A DNA stretch of 26,651 nt from TMED26 sp042088965 (GCA_042088965.1 JBELLC010000033.1:1-26651); one strand, 5' to 3'; shown: positions 1 through 6,965, numbered from the stretch's first letter. The notes: generated from the sequence alone by a model not told the origin. A program made the numbers and translations.

Positions 1-2
1 GG

Positions 3-512
3 CTAACGTGCCGATTGTTGTTTGATCCATTGCTGATTCAATTGGTCATGGCGCTGCTGAATGGTCTCCGGCCAGGTACTTTTAATATAGCTCAGGGCGG
101 CAATGATGTCTGCGTCAGGTATAATATCTTCATAGGCTGGCATGGCGTTGGCATATGGTTTGCCGATTAAGGTCTCAACGCCGTATTTTGTAATCCCAAA
201 AAGGTATGCGTCGTTGTGGTGCCATGTGTGGCCTGTGGCGTCATGTGGCGGCGCAGGAAGCATGCCATTAGGCAGGCGGCTACGCCAATTCTGCTGGCCT
301 TTTAAATTTGCCCCATGACAGGAGGCACATTGAGCCGCGTAGACCGATTGTCCGATACGGACCACGTCTTTGTCATCTGGCGTCAGGGCGACATGAGTGG
401 GGTTTGTAGTCGGTTCGCTCATGGGCGAAAACATCCACAATAAAGCGCCGAGCGTTACAATGGCGCCCATCATGGCGATGCCCTTCACGCTCCAGGTGAC
501 CTTTCCACGCAT
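3..512 (-). CDS. Membrane-anchored class I c-type cytochrome
   Basis: This is a 169-aa protein with one haem c site. It has an N-terminal hydrophobic segment (about residues 11-29) that would act as a membrane anchor or uncleaved signal, placing the haem domain in the periplasm. The haem-binding motif CASCH is at residues 62-66, and Met124 in ANAMPAYE is the likely sixth ligand, as in class I cytochromes c. The sequence shows these motifs directly; a role as a small electron carrier is inferred from the family. The start at 512 has a good ribosome site (AAGGAAG, 5-nt spacer). The stop codon is at 3-5, so the gene is complete. Its partner oxidase or dehydrogenase is not visible because the window ends here. 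It is divergent from the small-gene cluster to its right. Confidence 0.88.
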   Translation of the reverse strand: MRGKVTWSVKGIAMMGAIVTLGALLWMFSPMSEPTTNPTHVALTPDDKDVVRIGQSVYAAQCASCHGANLKGQQNWRSRLPNGMLPAPPHDATGHTWHHNDAYLFGITKYGVETLIGKPYANAMPAYEDIIPDADIIAALSYIKSTWPETIQQRHDQLNQQWIKQQSAR

Positions 513-533
513 CGAAGCTTCCTTTTATATCGG

Positions 534-562
534 ATTAGATATCAGCGATTTGTTGTGATCAA
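534..562 (-). promoter_or_regulatory. Candidate sigma-70 promoter of the cytochrome c gene
   Basis: On the minus strand, TTGATC (562-557) and TCTAAT (539-534) are separated by 17 nt. This puts transcription start about 15 nt before the ribosome site of the cytochrome gene. It was found by eye only. Confidence 0.4.
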
Positions 563-720
563 TATCGGTATTATATGCTTGAAAGCAATACGCCGACCAG
601 GCTTACCTTTTTATGGCATGCTCTGGGGCCGATCGGGGCGTCGCGGCTCATTCAAGCTGATGTCAAGAGAGGGGCTGTTCGGAGGGTATCTGGGAGACTC
701 TCGTCGTTGGTCCGGTGTTG

Positions 721-752
721 ACCTTCTGCAGGCTTTTGGGTCAGAAGGTTTT
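721..752 (+). terminator. Terminator-like hairpin in the 513-791 intergenic stretch
   Basis: ACCTTCTG (721-728) pairs perfectly with CAGAAGGT (742-749) across a 13-nt loop. TTT follows, then a T-rich stretch. It could terminate a short transcript from the divergent promoter region or be a leader structure for the 81-aa ORF. The T-tract is interrupted by GGG, so support is weak. The rest of 513-791 shows no recognisable gene. The open frame running through it (from 555) has poor coding character before 792. Confidence 0.3.
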
Positions 753-791
753 GGGCTATTTTTGGTGTTTAGATCAATGGAGGTCGTACCA

Positions 792-1037
792 GTGTCACAG
801 TTTTATGCGCCAGAGTTGAGCGGTAATTCAAACAGCCCATTTGCCCGTGATGAAAATGATCAGCTTATACGCCGAAGCTTTTGGCTGGATATGAGCGACC
901 GTTCGGTCATTATGGCACTGACCCAGGGGGTGGGCGCGAACCTGAGTAATGATCACAAGCGTGCCCATCTTGGCGATATTGGACGCCAACATTTAAGGGA
1001 TGATATTTGCGTTCAAGAAATCTTGCCGCCGAAATAA
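792..1037 (+). CDS. Hypothetical protein (81 aa, GTG start)
   Basis: I do not recognise this protein. The frame is open from 555, but I chose the GTG at 792. It is preceded by a strong ribosome site (GGAGG at 779-783, 8-nt spacer), and from here on the codon choice (GAT, CGT, GGC, CTG, GCG) resembles that of the neighbouring real genes. The upstream part of the frame does not. The product would be soluble and mixed-charge, ending DDICVQEILPPK, with no membrane segment and a single cysteine. It ends 23 nt before the first small membrane peptide, so the two could be cotranscribed. It could still be a chance ORF. Confidence 0.4.
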   Translation: MSQFYAPELSGNSNSPFARDENDQLIRRSFWLDMSDRSVIMALTQGVGANLSNDHKRAHLGDIGRQHLRDDICVQEILPPK

Positions 1038-1060
1038 CCAGCCCTTGCGGGAGCAAATTG

Positions 1061-1156
1061 ATGCCGCCACGCTATCTGCTGAAATACTACTTTTACCTCG
1101 CTGGCTATGTTCTTATCGCCGTTGTGATCTATTTTGGGTTCTTCGCGGAACCTTAA
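1061..1156 (+). CDS. Small single-pass membrane peptide, copy 1 (31 aa)
   Basis: This is a 31-codon ORF with a clear ribosome site (GGGAG at 1049-1053, 7-nt spacer) and a TAA stop. The peptide starts MPPRYLLKYY, has one hydrophobic helix (about residues 9-29) and ends YVLIAVVIYFGFFAEP. It is related to the 29-aa ORF at 1652-1741: 18 of 29 aligned residues are identical, including MPP, KYY and YFGFFA. Nine of the 18 identical residues use different synonymous codons, which is the mark of selection on protein sequence. The function is unknown. A single-pass inner-membrane microprotein with a short positively charged N-terminus is the simplest reading. It stops 16 nt before the DUF2237 gene and probably shares its mRNA. 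Confidence 0.7.
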   Translation: MPPRYLLKYYFYLAGYVLIAVVIYFGFFAEP

Positions 1157-1172
1157 TGGCGGCTATGTCCCG

Positions 1173-1547
1173 ATGTCTGATATTCAAAAAAATGTCCTTG
1201 GTACCGATTTAGAAATCTGTGGCACAGACCCTGTCACCGGCTATTTTCGGGATGGCTGTTGTCATACAGGGGCTGGGGACGTGGGCACGCATACTGTCTG
1301 TGCGATTGTTGACGATCGCTTCCTTGCCTATTCAAAAAGTCGGGGAAATGACCTGATCAGCCCGCGTCCAGAGTTCCGCTTTCAGGGTTTGAAAGCGGGT
1401 GATCGTTGGTGTCTTTGCGCAATGCGGTGGGAGGAGGCGCGACAAGCAGGCTTTGCGCCGCGCGTTAAACTAAGGGCAACCAATATTAAAACGCTCGATT
1501 ATGTCACGTTGGACGCTCTAAAAGCGTATCAGATTGACTTAAATTAA
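1173..1547 (+). CDS. DUF2237 family protein
   Basis: This 124-aa protein closely fits the DUF2237 (COG3651) family of short bacterial proteins of unknown function. Conserved blocks seen here are NVLGTDLEICGTDPVTGYFRDGCC (residues 7-30, given as blocks NVLG, CGTDP, GYFRDGCC), DVGTHTVCA (36-44), SKSRGNDL (54-61) and GLKAGDRWCLCA (72-83). Six cysteines (16, 29, 30, 43, 80, 82) suggest metal binding or disulphides, which is inference. I chose the ATG at 1173 and not an in-frame one 39 nt upstream, because the upstream one overlaps the small membrane ORF and family members begin close to the NVLG block. Ribosome site support is weak (GGCGG, 10-nt spacer), so translation may be coupled to the upstream peptide. 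Confidence 0.88.
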   Translation: MSDIQKNVLGTDLEICGTDPVTGYFRDGCCHTGAGDVGTHTVCAIVDDRFLAYSKSRGNDLISPRPEFRFQGLKAGDRWCLCAMRWEEARQAGFAPRVKLRATNIKTLDYVTLDALKAYQIDLN

Positions 1548-1590
1548 GAGGTCACCTGCGCCTGTTGATTGGGTGGCATTTATGGAAGCT

Positions 1591-1618
1591 TTGACATTCA
1601 ACCCGCGCGGGTCATGAT
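1591..1618 (+). promoter_or_regulatory. Candidate promoter of the second small membrane peptide
   Basis: A consensus -35 TTGACA (1591-1596) is followed after 16 nt by CATGAT (1613-1618). The predicted start of transcription is about 27 nt before the ATG at 1652. This suggests copy 2 can be expressed separately from the DUF2237 gene. Confidence 0.4.
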
Positions 1619-1651
1619 ATCGACCTGCACAACCCGACATGAGGAAAACCA

Positions 1652-1741
1652 ATGCCACCACTGTGGATTTTCAAATATTATATAGCTGCTTATGTTTTCA
1701 TTGCGGGGGTGGTGTATTTTGGATTTTTTGCCGGCTCTTGA
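1652..1741 (+). CDS. Small single-pass membrane peptide, copy 2 (29 aa)
   Basis: This is a 29-codon ORF with a strong ribosome site (GAGG at 1641-1644, 7-nt spacer) and a TGA stop. The peptide begins MPPLWIFKYY and ends AYVFIAGVVYFGFFAGS. It has one predicted transmembrane helix, from about residue 9 to 27. It aligns with the ORF at 1061-1156 with one 2-residue gap and 18 identities. In the shared YFGFFA block, four of six codons differ and all four changes are synonymous. It lies between the DUF2237 gene and the structured element before the methyltransferase. The family is not one I recognise. The paired conservation is what argues for a real gene. Confidence 0.7.
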   Translation: MPPLWIFKYYIAAYVFIAGVVYFGFFAGS

Positions 1742-1773
1742 GGTTTGTCGGCATAGCTTTGGCCGCGTTTTTC

Positions 1774-1876
1774 TGTGATGAGCCTTGATGTGACAGAGGT
1801 GGGTCAGCGGGTAGACAGTTTTTGATACCAATGACAAAGCGTTCAGATCTACCTTAGAGCCTCAGTCCTCATCACA
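1774..1876 (+). promoter_or_regulatory. Candidate structured RNA / leader of the methyltransferase
   Basis: The outer stem TGTGATGAG (1774-1782) pairs perfectly with CTCATCACA (1868-1876). Nested inside are GAC/GTC (1792-1794 with 1865-1867), GAGG/CCTC (1796-1799 with 1860-1863) and GGTAGA/TCTACC (1810-1815 with 1848-1853). A possible apical TTTG/CAAA stem follows (1821-1824 with 1835-1838). The pairs are co-linear and form one long imperfect hairpin that ends 16 nt before the methyltransferase ATG. It does not match a riboswitch class I can name. It could be a 5' leader, a 3' UTR element of the small peptide gene, or a small RNA. Confidence 0.4.
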
Positions 1877-1892
1877 TAAACGAGACGGTACG

Positions 1893-2603
1893 ATGCAAAA
1901 TACCCGTAACACGCACTATTCCGGTATTGATCTCATTTTAAATATCGAGGTTATGGAAAATTATAACACCGATATTGTTGCATCCGCGATGAACTATCTC
2001 GGCGGCGCTCGCCAGGTCATTGATTTTGGGGCGGGAATCGGCACACTCTCGGTTATCTTTCGGGATAAATTCGAGGTGACACCGCTGTGCGTCGAGATTG
2101 ATCAAGCAAATACCGATTATTTGGAAAAACGACGCTTGCCGCATGTGCAGGATTTGGCCTCAGCACCAAACGCAGACTTGATATTTTCATCTAATGTGCT
2201 GGAACACATCGAAGATGACGTTGCGACACTGCGTTTAATGAATGATAAATTGACAGCGACGGGTCGCCTTTACCTTTATCTGCCCGCAAAGCAAATCCTT
2301 TGGACCCAACTTGATGACGCTGTTGGCCATTACCGCCGCTACGACATTCAAGACCTCAAGCAGAAATGTCGGCAGGCGGGACTAAATGTTATCCGCATAC
2401 ACTATGCAGACAGTGTTGGTTTTTTTGCATCTCTGTTTATGAAAGTTGTCGGGTATAACGTCGCTGATGGCATCGGCTCAGAAAAATCTTTGCGCTTCTA
2501 TGATCGAATTTTATTTCCTATTTCGCGGTTTTTTGATCACCTTGGTTTACGGTTTTTCTTCGGCAAAAATATCGTTTTAGTCGCTGAAAAGGCGCCTGCA
2601 TAG
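1893..2603 (+). CDS. Class I SAM-dependent methyltransferase
   Basis: This 236-aa protein has a Rossmann-type methyltransferase domain. Motif I is VIDFGAGIGTLS (residues 42-53) for SAM binding, followed by the acidic end of strand 2 at LCVEID (65-70). NVLEHIEDD (101-109) is the typical post-II motif of the Methyltransf_11/23 group. GRLYLYLPA and a GHYRRYD segment are also seen often in this group, some of whose members act on lipids, quinones or glycans. The substrate cannot be told from the sequence. There is no membrane segment, so the protein is probably cytosolic or membrane-peripheral. The start has a modest ribosome site (GAGACGG). The gene follows a foldable leader (1774-1876). Its neighbours give no pathway hint. 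Confidence 0.85.
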   Translation: MQNTRNTHYSGIDLILNIEVMENYNTDIVASAMNYLGGARQVIDFGAGIGTLSVIFRDKFEVTPLCVEIDQANTDYLEKRRLPHVQDLASAPNADLIFSSNVLEHIEDDVATLRLMNDKLTATGRLYLYLPAKQILWTQLDDAVGHYRRYDIQDLKQKCRQAGLNVIRIHYADSVGFFASLFMKVVGYNVADGIGSEKSLRFYDRILFPISRFFDHLGLRFFFGKNIVLVAEKAPA

Positions 2604-2717
2604 ATGCGCGTTCTGGAAGCATATCGTCAACGAAAGCCAAAATAAATCCGACCCCAATGTCAATAAAAAGGCCACCAAGATTATATTACATCCCAGCAGA
2701 GACGAGATTAAGACGCT

Positions 2718-2854
2718 ATGGAATTGGGTTTTTTAACCTACCGCGAATTGCTCAGTCAGCGCCGGATCGCTCAACGCGCCCTGCGGCAAAATCGGCAAAT
2801 TACCCGGACACAAAGCCTGATTGATCGCATTGAAAATGAACTTGAACGGCGGCG
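2718..2854 (+). CDS. Hypothetical protein, 3' end lost in assembly gap
   Basis: An ORF starts at 2718 (MELGFLTYRELLSQRR) and is open for 45 codons until the N run. The visible part is strongly charged and helical, rich in Arg and Gln, and may form a coiled coil. I do not recognise it. The ribosome site is weak. An overlapping frame from 2657 (55 aa, RPPRLYYIPAETRLRR and onward) is an alternative, so either or neither may be real. Sequence after the gap does not continue any long frame, so the gene, if real, ends within the gap or within a few codons after it. Confidence 0.3.
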
Positions 2855-2954
2855 NNNNNNNNNNNNNNNNNNNNNNNNNNNNNNNNNNNNNNNNNNNNNN
2901 NNNNNNNNNNNNNNNNNNNNNNNNNNNNNNNNNNNNNNNNNNNNNNNNNNNNNN
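2855..2954. other. Assembly gap 1 (100 N)
   Basis: A run of exactly 100 N, a scaffolding convention for unknown size. The flanks (ending GAACGGCGGCG and starting TTTAGGATAG) share no overlap. It interrupts the small ORF starting at 2718. Confidence 0.95.
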
Positions 2955-2999
2955 TTTAGGATAGCATTTGCGTGAAATTGTAGAAAATACATTTTTCGC

Positions 3000-3015
3000 T
3001 ACGATATTGATCGTA
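3000..3015. repeat. 16-bp palindromic element upstream of the EamA transporter
   Basis: TACGAT (3000-3005) and ATCGTA (3010-3015) form a perfect inverted repeat with a 4-nt centre, 82 nt before the transporter start. The sequence TAAAAAAAC follows it, so it does not read as a terminator on the plus strand. It could be an operator, though chance is also possible. Confidence 0.25.
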
Positions 3016-3097
3016 TAAAAAAACTGCTCTGGTGCGTTGATCCGGCGTATGTTCTCTTCGCCAGAGACACTTGGTTTAGTTTTTTATCCGGCGGGTC

Positions 3098-4003
3098 ATG
3101 CTCAAATATTTTTACAATAATGCGTATTTTCTTTTAACCGTGACGACCCTGATTTGGGGCGGTAATGCTGTTGCCGGTAAGCTCGCTGTTGGGGAAGTTT
3201 CGCCAGCTGTTTTGGTGGCTTTCCGGTGGGCTGGGGTGCTGGTATTGCTGGGTTTTTTTGGCCGTAAAACAGTTGAGCAAGAATGGCCGGTCTTACGCCG
3301 ACACCTACCGTATTTTTTTCTGCTTGGCGCGGTTGGATTCAGTTTGTTTAACACGCTTTTTTATATTGCTGCTGTGCGTACAGAGGCGATCAATATCGGC
3401 ATTCTCCAGGGGGCAATCCCGGTTTTTGTTATGTTGGGGGCTTTTGGTGTCTTTGGTTTAACTGTGACGCGGATGCAGATTCTGGGCGTTGCTGTCACCA
3501 TTCTTGGTGTGGTTTTTGTGGGCAGTCGTGGCGACATGCAACGCCTTGTTGATCTGCAATTTAATAGTGGCGATCTGATTATGATAACCGCGTGTGGGTT
3601 CTATGCTGCTTATACTGTTGCTCTTCGCCGTCGACCTGCCGTTTCCGGATTGGCGATGTTTTCGGTAATGGCTGTGGGCGCAATGATGACCAGTATTCCC
3701 TTTTTAGTCTATGAGATTGCCCAAGGGGCATTTGTGTGGCCAACCCTAAAAGGTTGGTTAATTGTCGGTTTTGTTGTGGTTTTTCCATCCTTTTTGTCAC
3801 AAATATTTTTTCTTCGCGGTGTTGAACTGGTTGGCCCGGGGCGGGCTGGTGTTTTTGTAAATCTAGTGCCAGTATTTGCAGCCTTTTTGAGTGTTCTGAT
3901 TCTTGGTGAGGTGTTCGCCCTGTTCCATGGCTTGGCGCTAATGTTTGTGCTTGGGGGGATCGCCTTGGCCGAGTTTGGGAAGCCGAAAACGCCACATACC
4001 TAA
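3098..4003 (+). CDS. EamA/DMT-family transporter
   Basis: This 301-aa integral membrane protein has about ten hydrophobic segments arranged as two EamA repeats. It belongs to the drug/metabolite transporter superfamily. Family signatures are LIWGGNAVAGK near the N-terminus (first repeat), FNTLFYIAAVRTEAINIGIL after helix 3, and the matching second-repeat region PSFLSQIFFLRGVELVGPGRAG followed by NLVPVFAAFLSVLILGE. Such proteins export or import small metabolites across the inner membrane. The substrate cannot be assigned here. The ATG at 3098 is at the usual family start, but its ribosome site (GGCGGG, 3-nt spacer) is poor. A weak hairpin follows the stop. The downstream CoA-transferase may be cotranscribed (51-nt spacing). 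Confidence 0.9.
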   Translation: MLKYFYNNAYFLLTVTTLIWGGNAVAGKLAVGEVSPAVLVAFRWAGVLVLLGFFGRKTVEQEWPVLRRHLPYFFLLGAVGFSLFNTLFYIAAVRTEAINIGILQGAIPVFVMLGAFGVFGLTVTRMQILGVAVTILGVVFVGSRGDMQRLVDLQFNSGDLIMITACGFYAAYTVALRRRPAVSGLAMFSVMAVGAMMTSIPFLVYEIAQGAFVWPTLKGWLIVGFVVVFPSFLSQIFFLRGVELVGPGRAGVFVNLVPVFAAFLSVLILGEVFALFHGLALMFVLGGIALAEFGKPKTPHT

Positions 4004-4005
4004 TG

Positions 4006-4031
4006 ATTTCATCGTCCTGAAATTTATCTTT
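4006..4031 (+). terminator. Weak AT-rich hairpin after the transporter gene
   Basis: ATTTCA (4006-4011) pairs with TGAAAT (4018-4023), followed by TTTATCTTT. The stem is short and AT-rich, so termination would be partial at best. Confidence 0.25.
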
Positions 4032-4054
4032 ATGAAAAGTTTGGAGACCGCAAT

Positions 4055-5263
4055 ATGAGCGCCTTAACCGGCATCAAAGTAATTGATTTAACGCGCATTC
4101 TTGCGGGGCCCTTTTGTTCAATGATGTTGGCGGATATGGGCGCGGATGTTATCAAGGTGGAAAGCTCTCAGGGTGGTGATCCGATCCGTAGACAAGGCGC
4201 TGTCAAGTATGGTGTGAGTTGGTATTTTGCCCAGTTCAACCGCAATAAACGCTCGATCACGCTTGATTTACGCAGTGAGCAAGGAAAAGCTGTGCTTGGC
4301 GATCTGATCGCGCAAGCTGATGTCTTGGTTGAGAACTATCGGCCAGGGGTTCTGGATGCGATGGGCTTTGATCAGGCGCGCCTTGATGCGCTTAACCCGT
4401 CCCTGGTGCTCACACGGATTACAGGTTACGGCAGCGCGGGGCCGTATACAGATCGGCCTGCCTTTGACTTTATCGCCCAAGCGATGAGTGGGTTTATGAG
4501 CGCCACAGGGGTTCCTGATGGTGCGCCAATGCGCGGCGCGCCGCCGCTTAGCGATCTCATTGCTGGCCTGTATGCGGCTTTTGGCACCGTGTCGGCGCTT
4601 GTGGCACGCGGAACGCCTGGATCAGGCGATCAAAAGGGGCAGGGTCAAGTGGTCGAAACGGCTCTCACCAATAGCCTTATTAGTTTCCTTGCCTATCTTT
4701 CAGCGGAGTATTTCGCAACCGGCAAAAATCCTGCACGCACAGGTAATGACCATCCGATTACTGCGCCCTATGGCTTATTTGAGGCGGCCGATGGCCAAAT
4801 CGCTGTTGCCGCAAGCCAGCCTTATAATGTGGCACAATTTTTAGAAGTGCTGGGACTTGAACAGCTCTTAACCGAAGAGGCTTTTTGTGACAACCAATCG
4901 CGTATGGATAATCGTTCGGCGCTGAATGACTTGGTTAATGCAGAGACCCGAAAGCAATCGGTCGATCATTGGATCACGGTGATTAATAACGCTGGCTGTC
5001 CTTGTGGGCGCATTATGAGCATTTCTGAGGTGTTTGACGACCCGCAGGTACAGGCCCAAGAAATGGCAATAGATATTGATCATCCTGGGCATGGACCTGT
5101 TCGGGTCACAGGCTTTCCGGTGAAAATGACAGGTACGCCATGTGCGGTTCGGTTGCCTGCCCCTGATCTTGGGGCGCATGGTGCTGATGTGCTGCGAGAG
5201 CTTGGTTATTCCGCCGAAAAAATTGCCGAAATTCTGACCCAATCTGAGTCGCAAGCAGATTGA
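4055..5263 (+). CDS. Family III CoA-transferase (CaiB/BaiF type)
   Basis: This 402-aa enzyme matches the formyl-CoA transferase / CaiB family, which moves CoA between carboxylic acids through a covalent aspartyl intermediate. Motifs in order are DLTRILAGPFCSMMLADMGADVIKVE (blocks at residues 11-36), NRNKRSITLDL (62-72), ENYRPGVLD (93-101), TGYGSAGPY (123-131) and the putative catalytic Asp167 in PLSDLIAGLYA. This aspartate is placed almost exactly as Asp169 of oxalate formyl-CoA transferase. The start has a good ribosome site (GGAG, 8-nt spacer). The substrate is not predictable from sequence alone. The gene is convergent with the glycosylase gene, with an 8-nt gap between stop codons. A second, distant member of this family lies at 25200-26339. 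Confidence 0.92.
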   Translation: MSALTGIKVIDLTRILAGPFCSMMLADMGADVIKVESSQGGDPIRRQGAVKYGVSWYFAQFNRNKRSITLDLRSEQGKAVLGDLIAQADVLVENYRPGVLDAMGFDQARLDALNPSLVLTRITGYGSAGPYTDRPAFDFIAQAMSGFMSATGVPDGAPMRGAPPLSDLIAGLYAAFGTVSALVARGTPGSGDQKGQGQVVETALTNSLISFLAYLSAEYFATGKNPARTGNDHPITAPYGLFEAADGQIAVAASQPYNVAQFLEVLGLEQLLTEEAFCDNQSRMDNRSALNDLVNAETRKQSVDHWITVINNAGCPCGRIMSISEVFDDPQVQAQEMAIDIDHPGHGPVRVTGFPVKMTGTPCAVRLPAPDLGAHGADVLRELGYSAEKIAEILTQSESQAD

Positions 5264-5271
5264 GGTGCGTA

Positions 5272-6477
5272 TTAGCGTGGCAGTGGATCACATGTTTTCA
5301 GATCTAAAAACGCGCTCCACCGTTGAAGCTCTCGGGTCAACCGACGCTGGCGTGGGGCGGTCCACTGCAAGCGCGGCTCCAGCCAAGCGCCGTTAATCGT
5401 CAAATGGCGCTTCGGCCGCTGGGCTTTTACATCAATCCGCCCAATGAGACGGTCACCCTCTAAAATCGGCAGTACATAATACCCGAAGCGGCGCTGTGCT
5501 GCAGGCACGAAAGCTTCAAACTTATAGGTGAAGCCGAAAAGCTGTGCGGCGCGGTTACGGTCTCGCAAAATGGGATCAAAAGGGCTCAGCAGGCGAAGGC
5601 GTGCAGGCGGCTCTGGGATTGTGTTATGCTGGCAAAAGATATCGTCGCGGGCATACATTTCTCGCCAGCTGCCTGCTGCCAGTTCAACCTTGACCGTGCG
5701 CAGCCTGTCGCGTCCCGTGGACTGACACCAGGTGGTTGCTTCGGCGATGGAGATGGCATCCCAAAAGCGGGCAATCTCTGTCGCGGTTGCAAAGCCAAGA
5801 CGCTGGATGGCTGTCCGGCAAGCCCAATCAATAAACCCGGCTTCGCTTGGCTGGTGATGATAATACTCTGTGGGGATTACCCGCTCTGTGAGATCATATA
5901 CTTTTTGAAAACCACGCCGACCGGTGACGGCCAACTCGCCGGTGCGCCACATAAATTCCAGTGCTGATTTTGACGGTCGCCATCCCCACCACGTGCTGCC
6001 TGGTGTCGCTGGTGGCTCATCGCCACCAATATCACGGGCCATCACAGGGCCATTTTCTGAAATCTGCTCTTTAATGTCATGGACCGTGGATAAGAAGTCA
6101 TCACCCAAGCGTTGACGCCACCACTTATTCGCTAATAACCGGGCGCGATAGCGCCGAAACATCGGATGCCAATAGCCAAACCATTTACTGGGAATGACAG
6201 CGGCATCATGCGTCCAATTCTCAAACAAGCTGCGTTTACGCTCCAGATGATGGGTCAGCCAGCGATGTTGATATTGATGGCTACGGCTGAACAAAATGTG
6301 ATGATGAGCCCGCTCAATGGTGCGGATGCTATCAACTTGCACAAACCCAAGGTCGGCAACCAAGTCTGCAAGGCCAGCGCGTCCGGTCTGCGCGCCCGCT
6401 GGGTCAGATAATCGATGGTGAGCCAGGAATAACCGCCGCGCCGTGCTATTATCAATGAGCTCAGGATGTATCGGCAT
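5272..6477 (-). CDS. ycaQ: YcaQ-type DNA glycosylase (winged-helix, HTH_42 family)
   Basis: This 401-aa protein has the length and motifs of the YcaQ/AlkX family (formerly DUF1006), DNA glycosylases of the HTH_42 fold. The E. coli member unhooks interstrand crosslinks. The key catalytic motif Gln-x-Asp is present as QVD at residues 47-49 within GFVQVDSI. It is followed by the conserved ERAHHHILFSR segment and, further on, ENWTHDAAVIP. The central and C-terminal parts also fit, with FDPILRDRNRAAQLFGF and a conserved Y..PILEGDRLIGRID region. A role in repair of alkylated or crosslinked DNA is inferred from the family. No ribosome site is evident before the ATG at 6477. It is divergent from the VOC gene (77-nt spacer). 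Confidence 0.87.
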   Translation of the reverse strand: MPIHPELIDNSTARRLFLAHHRLSDPAGAQTGRAGLADLVADLGFVQVDSIRTIERAHHHILFSRSHQYQHRWLTHHLERKRSLFENWTHDAAVIPSKWFGYWHPMFRRYRARLLANKWWRQRLGDDFLSTVHDIKEQISENGPVMARDIGGDEPPATPGSTWWGWRPSKSALEFMWRTGELAVTGRRGFQKVYDLTERVIPTEYYHHQPSEAGFIDWACRTAIQRLGFATATEIARFWDAISIAEATTWCQSTGRDRLRTVKVELAAGSWREMYARDDIFCQHNTIPEPPARLRLLSPFDPILRDRNRAAQLFGFTYKFEAFVPAAQRRFGYYVLPILEGDRLIGRIDVKAQRPKRHLTINGAWLEPRLQWTAPRQRRLTRELQRWSAFLDLKTCDPLPR

Positions 6478-6554
6478 GCCACGATCATTCTGTTATAAGG
6501 TTTATCGCCACAACTTTATACCGCGTAACGATCTGAAGCATAGGGGCGTTTAAA

Positions 6555-6965
6555 ATGAATCTGAAACTTGATCATGTGAACCTTCGGACCACAAATGTCG
6601 ATTTGATGGTGGATTGGTACGGCCGGGTTTTGGGATTAAAGCCTGCGCCGCGGCCCGGGTTTCCTTTCCCAGGTGCATGGTTGTCTGCGGGAAATGGCGA
6701 CGCTGCGGCCGTCCATGTGGTGGGTGTAGAGACCCCGCCGGGGGCCTATGACGCAGCGCAACAGTTGGAGCATTTTGCCTTTACAGCGACAGGATTAAAA
6801 GATTTTTTGGCGCATTTACGGGCCGAGAAAGTCGCCTATTATTGCCGCGTTCTGCCAGATACAGACGCCCGGCAAATAAACTTCCATGATTGCGATGGCA
6901 ACCATCTGCATGTTGATTTCTTGGCCACGGAAGAAGCTGATTTGACCGCTTATGACGGCCGTTAA
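6555..6965 (+). CDS. VOC-family (glyoxalase/dioxygenase superfamily) protein
   Basis: This 136-aa single vicinal-oxygen-chelate domain has its N-terminal metal-ligand region at LDHVNLRTTNVD (His7). WYGRVLGLKP follows, as is usual in glyoxalase-like folds, and the second half ends in DCDGNHLHVDF, matching the DPDGN(x)xE/H block. Members include glyoxalases, fosfomycin-resistance proteins and ring-cleavage dioxygenases. The substrate is not determinable here. The ribosome site AGGGG (6542-6546, 8-nt spacer) supports the start. The stop codon sits inside a 17-nt hairpin shared with the convergent SDR gene. Confidence 0.85.
   Translation: MNLKLDHVNLRTTNVDLMVDWYGRVLGLKPAPRPGFPFPGAWLSAGNGDAAAVHVVGVETPPGAYDAAQQLEHFAFTATGLKDFLAHLRAEKVAYYCRVLPDTDARQINFHDCDGNHLHVDFLATEEADLTAYDGR

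Noticed and set aside
555..791. Long version of the orphan ORF starting at 555
   Set aside because: The first part has poor coding character, and the GTG at 792 with GGAGG upstream is a better start.
1749..1772. Terminator after the second microprotein (CGGC/GCCG plus TTTTT)
   Set aside because: The stem is only 4 bp and two bases separate it from the T-tract, so it is too weak to call.
1598..1837. 79-codon minus-strand ORF
   Set aside because: It is antisense to the second microprotein and half of the structured element. It has no ribosome site and no recognisable motif.
2771..2992. Minus-strand ORF across gap 1
   Set aside because: Half of it is N. It has no ribosome site and no similarity that I can see.
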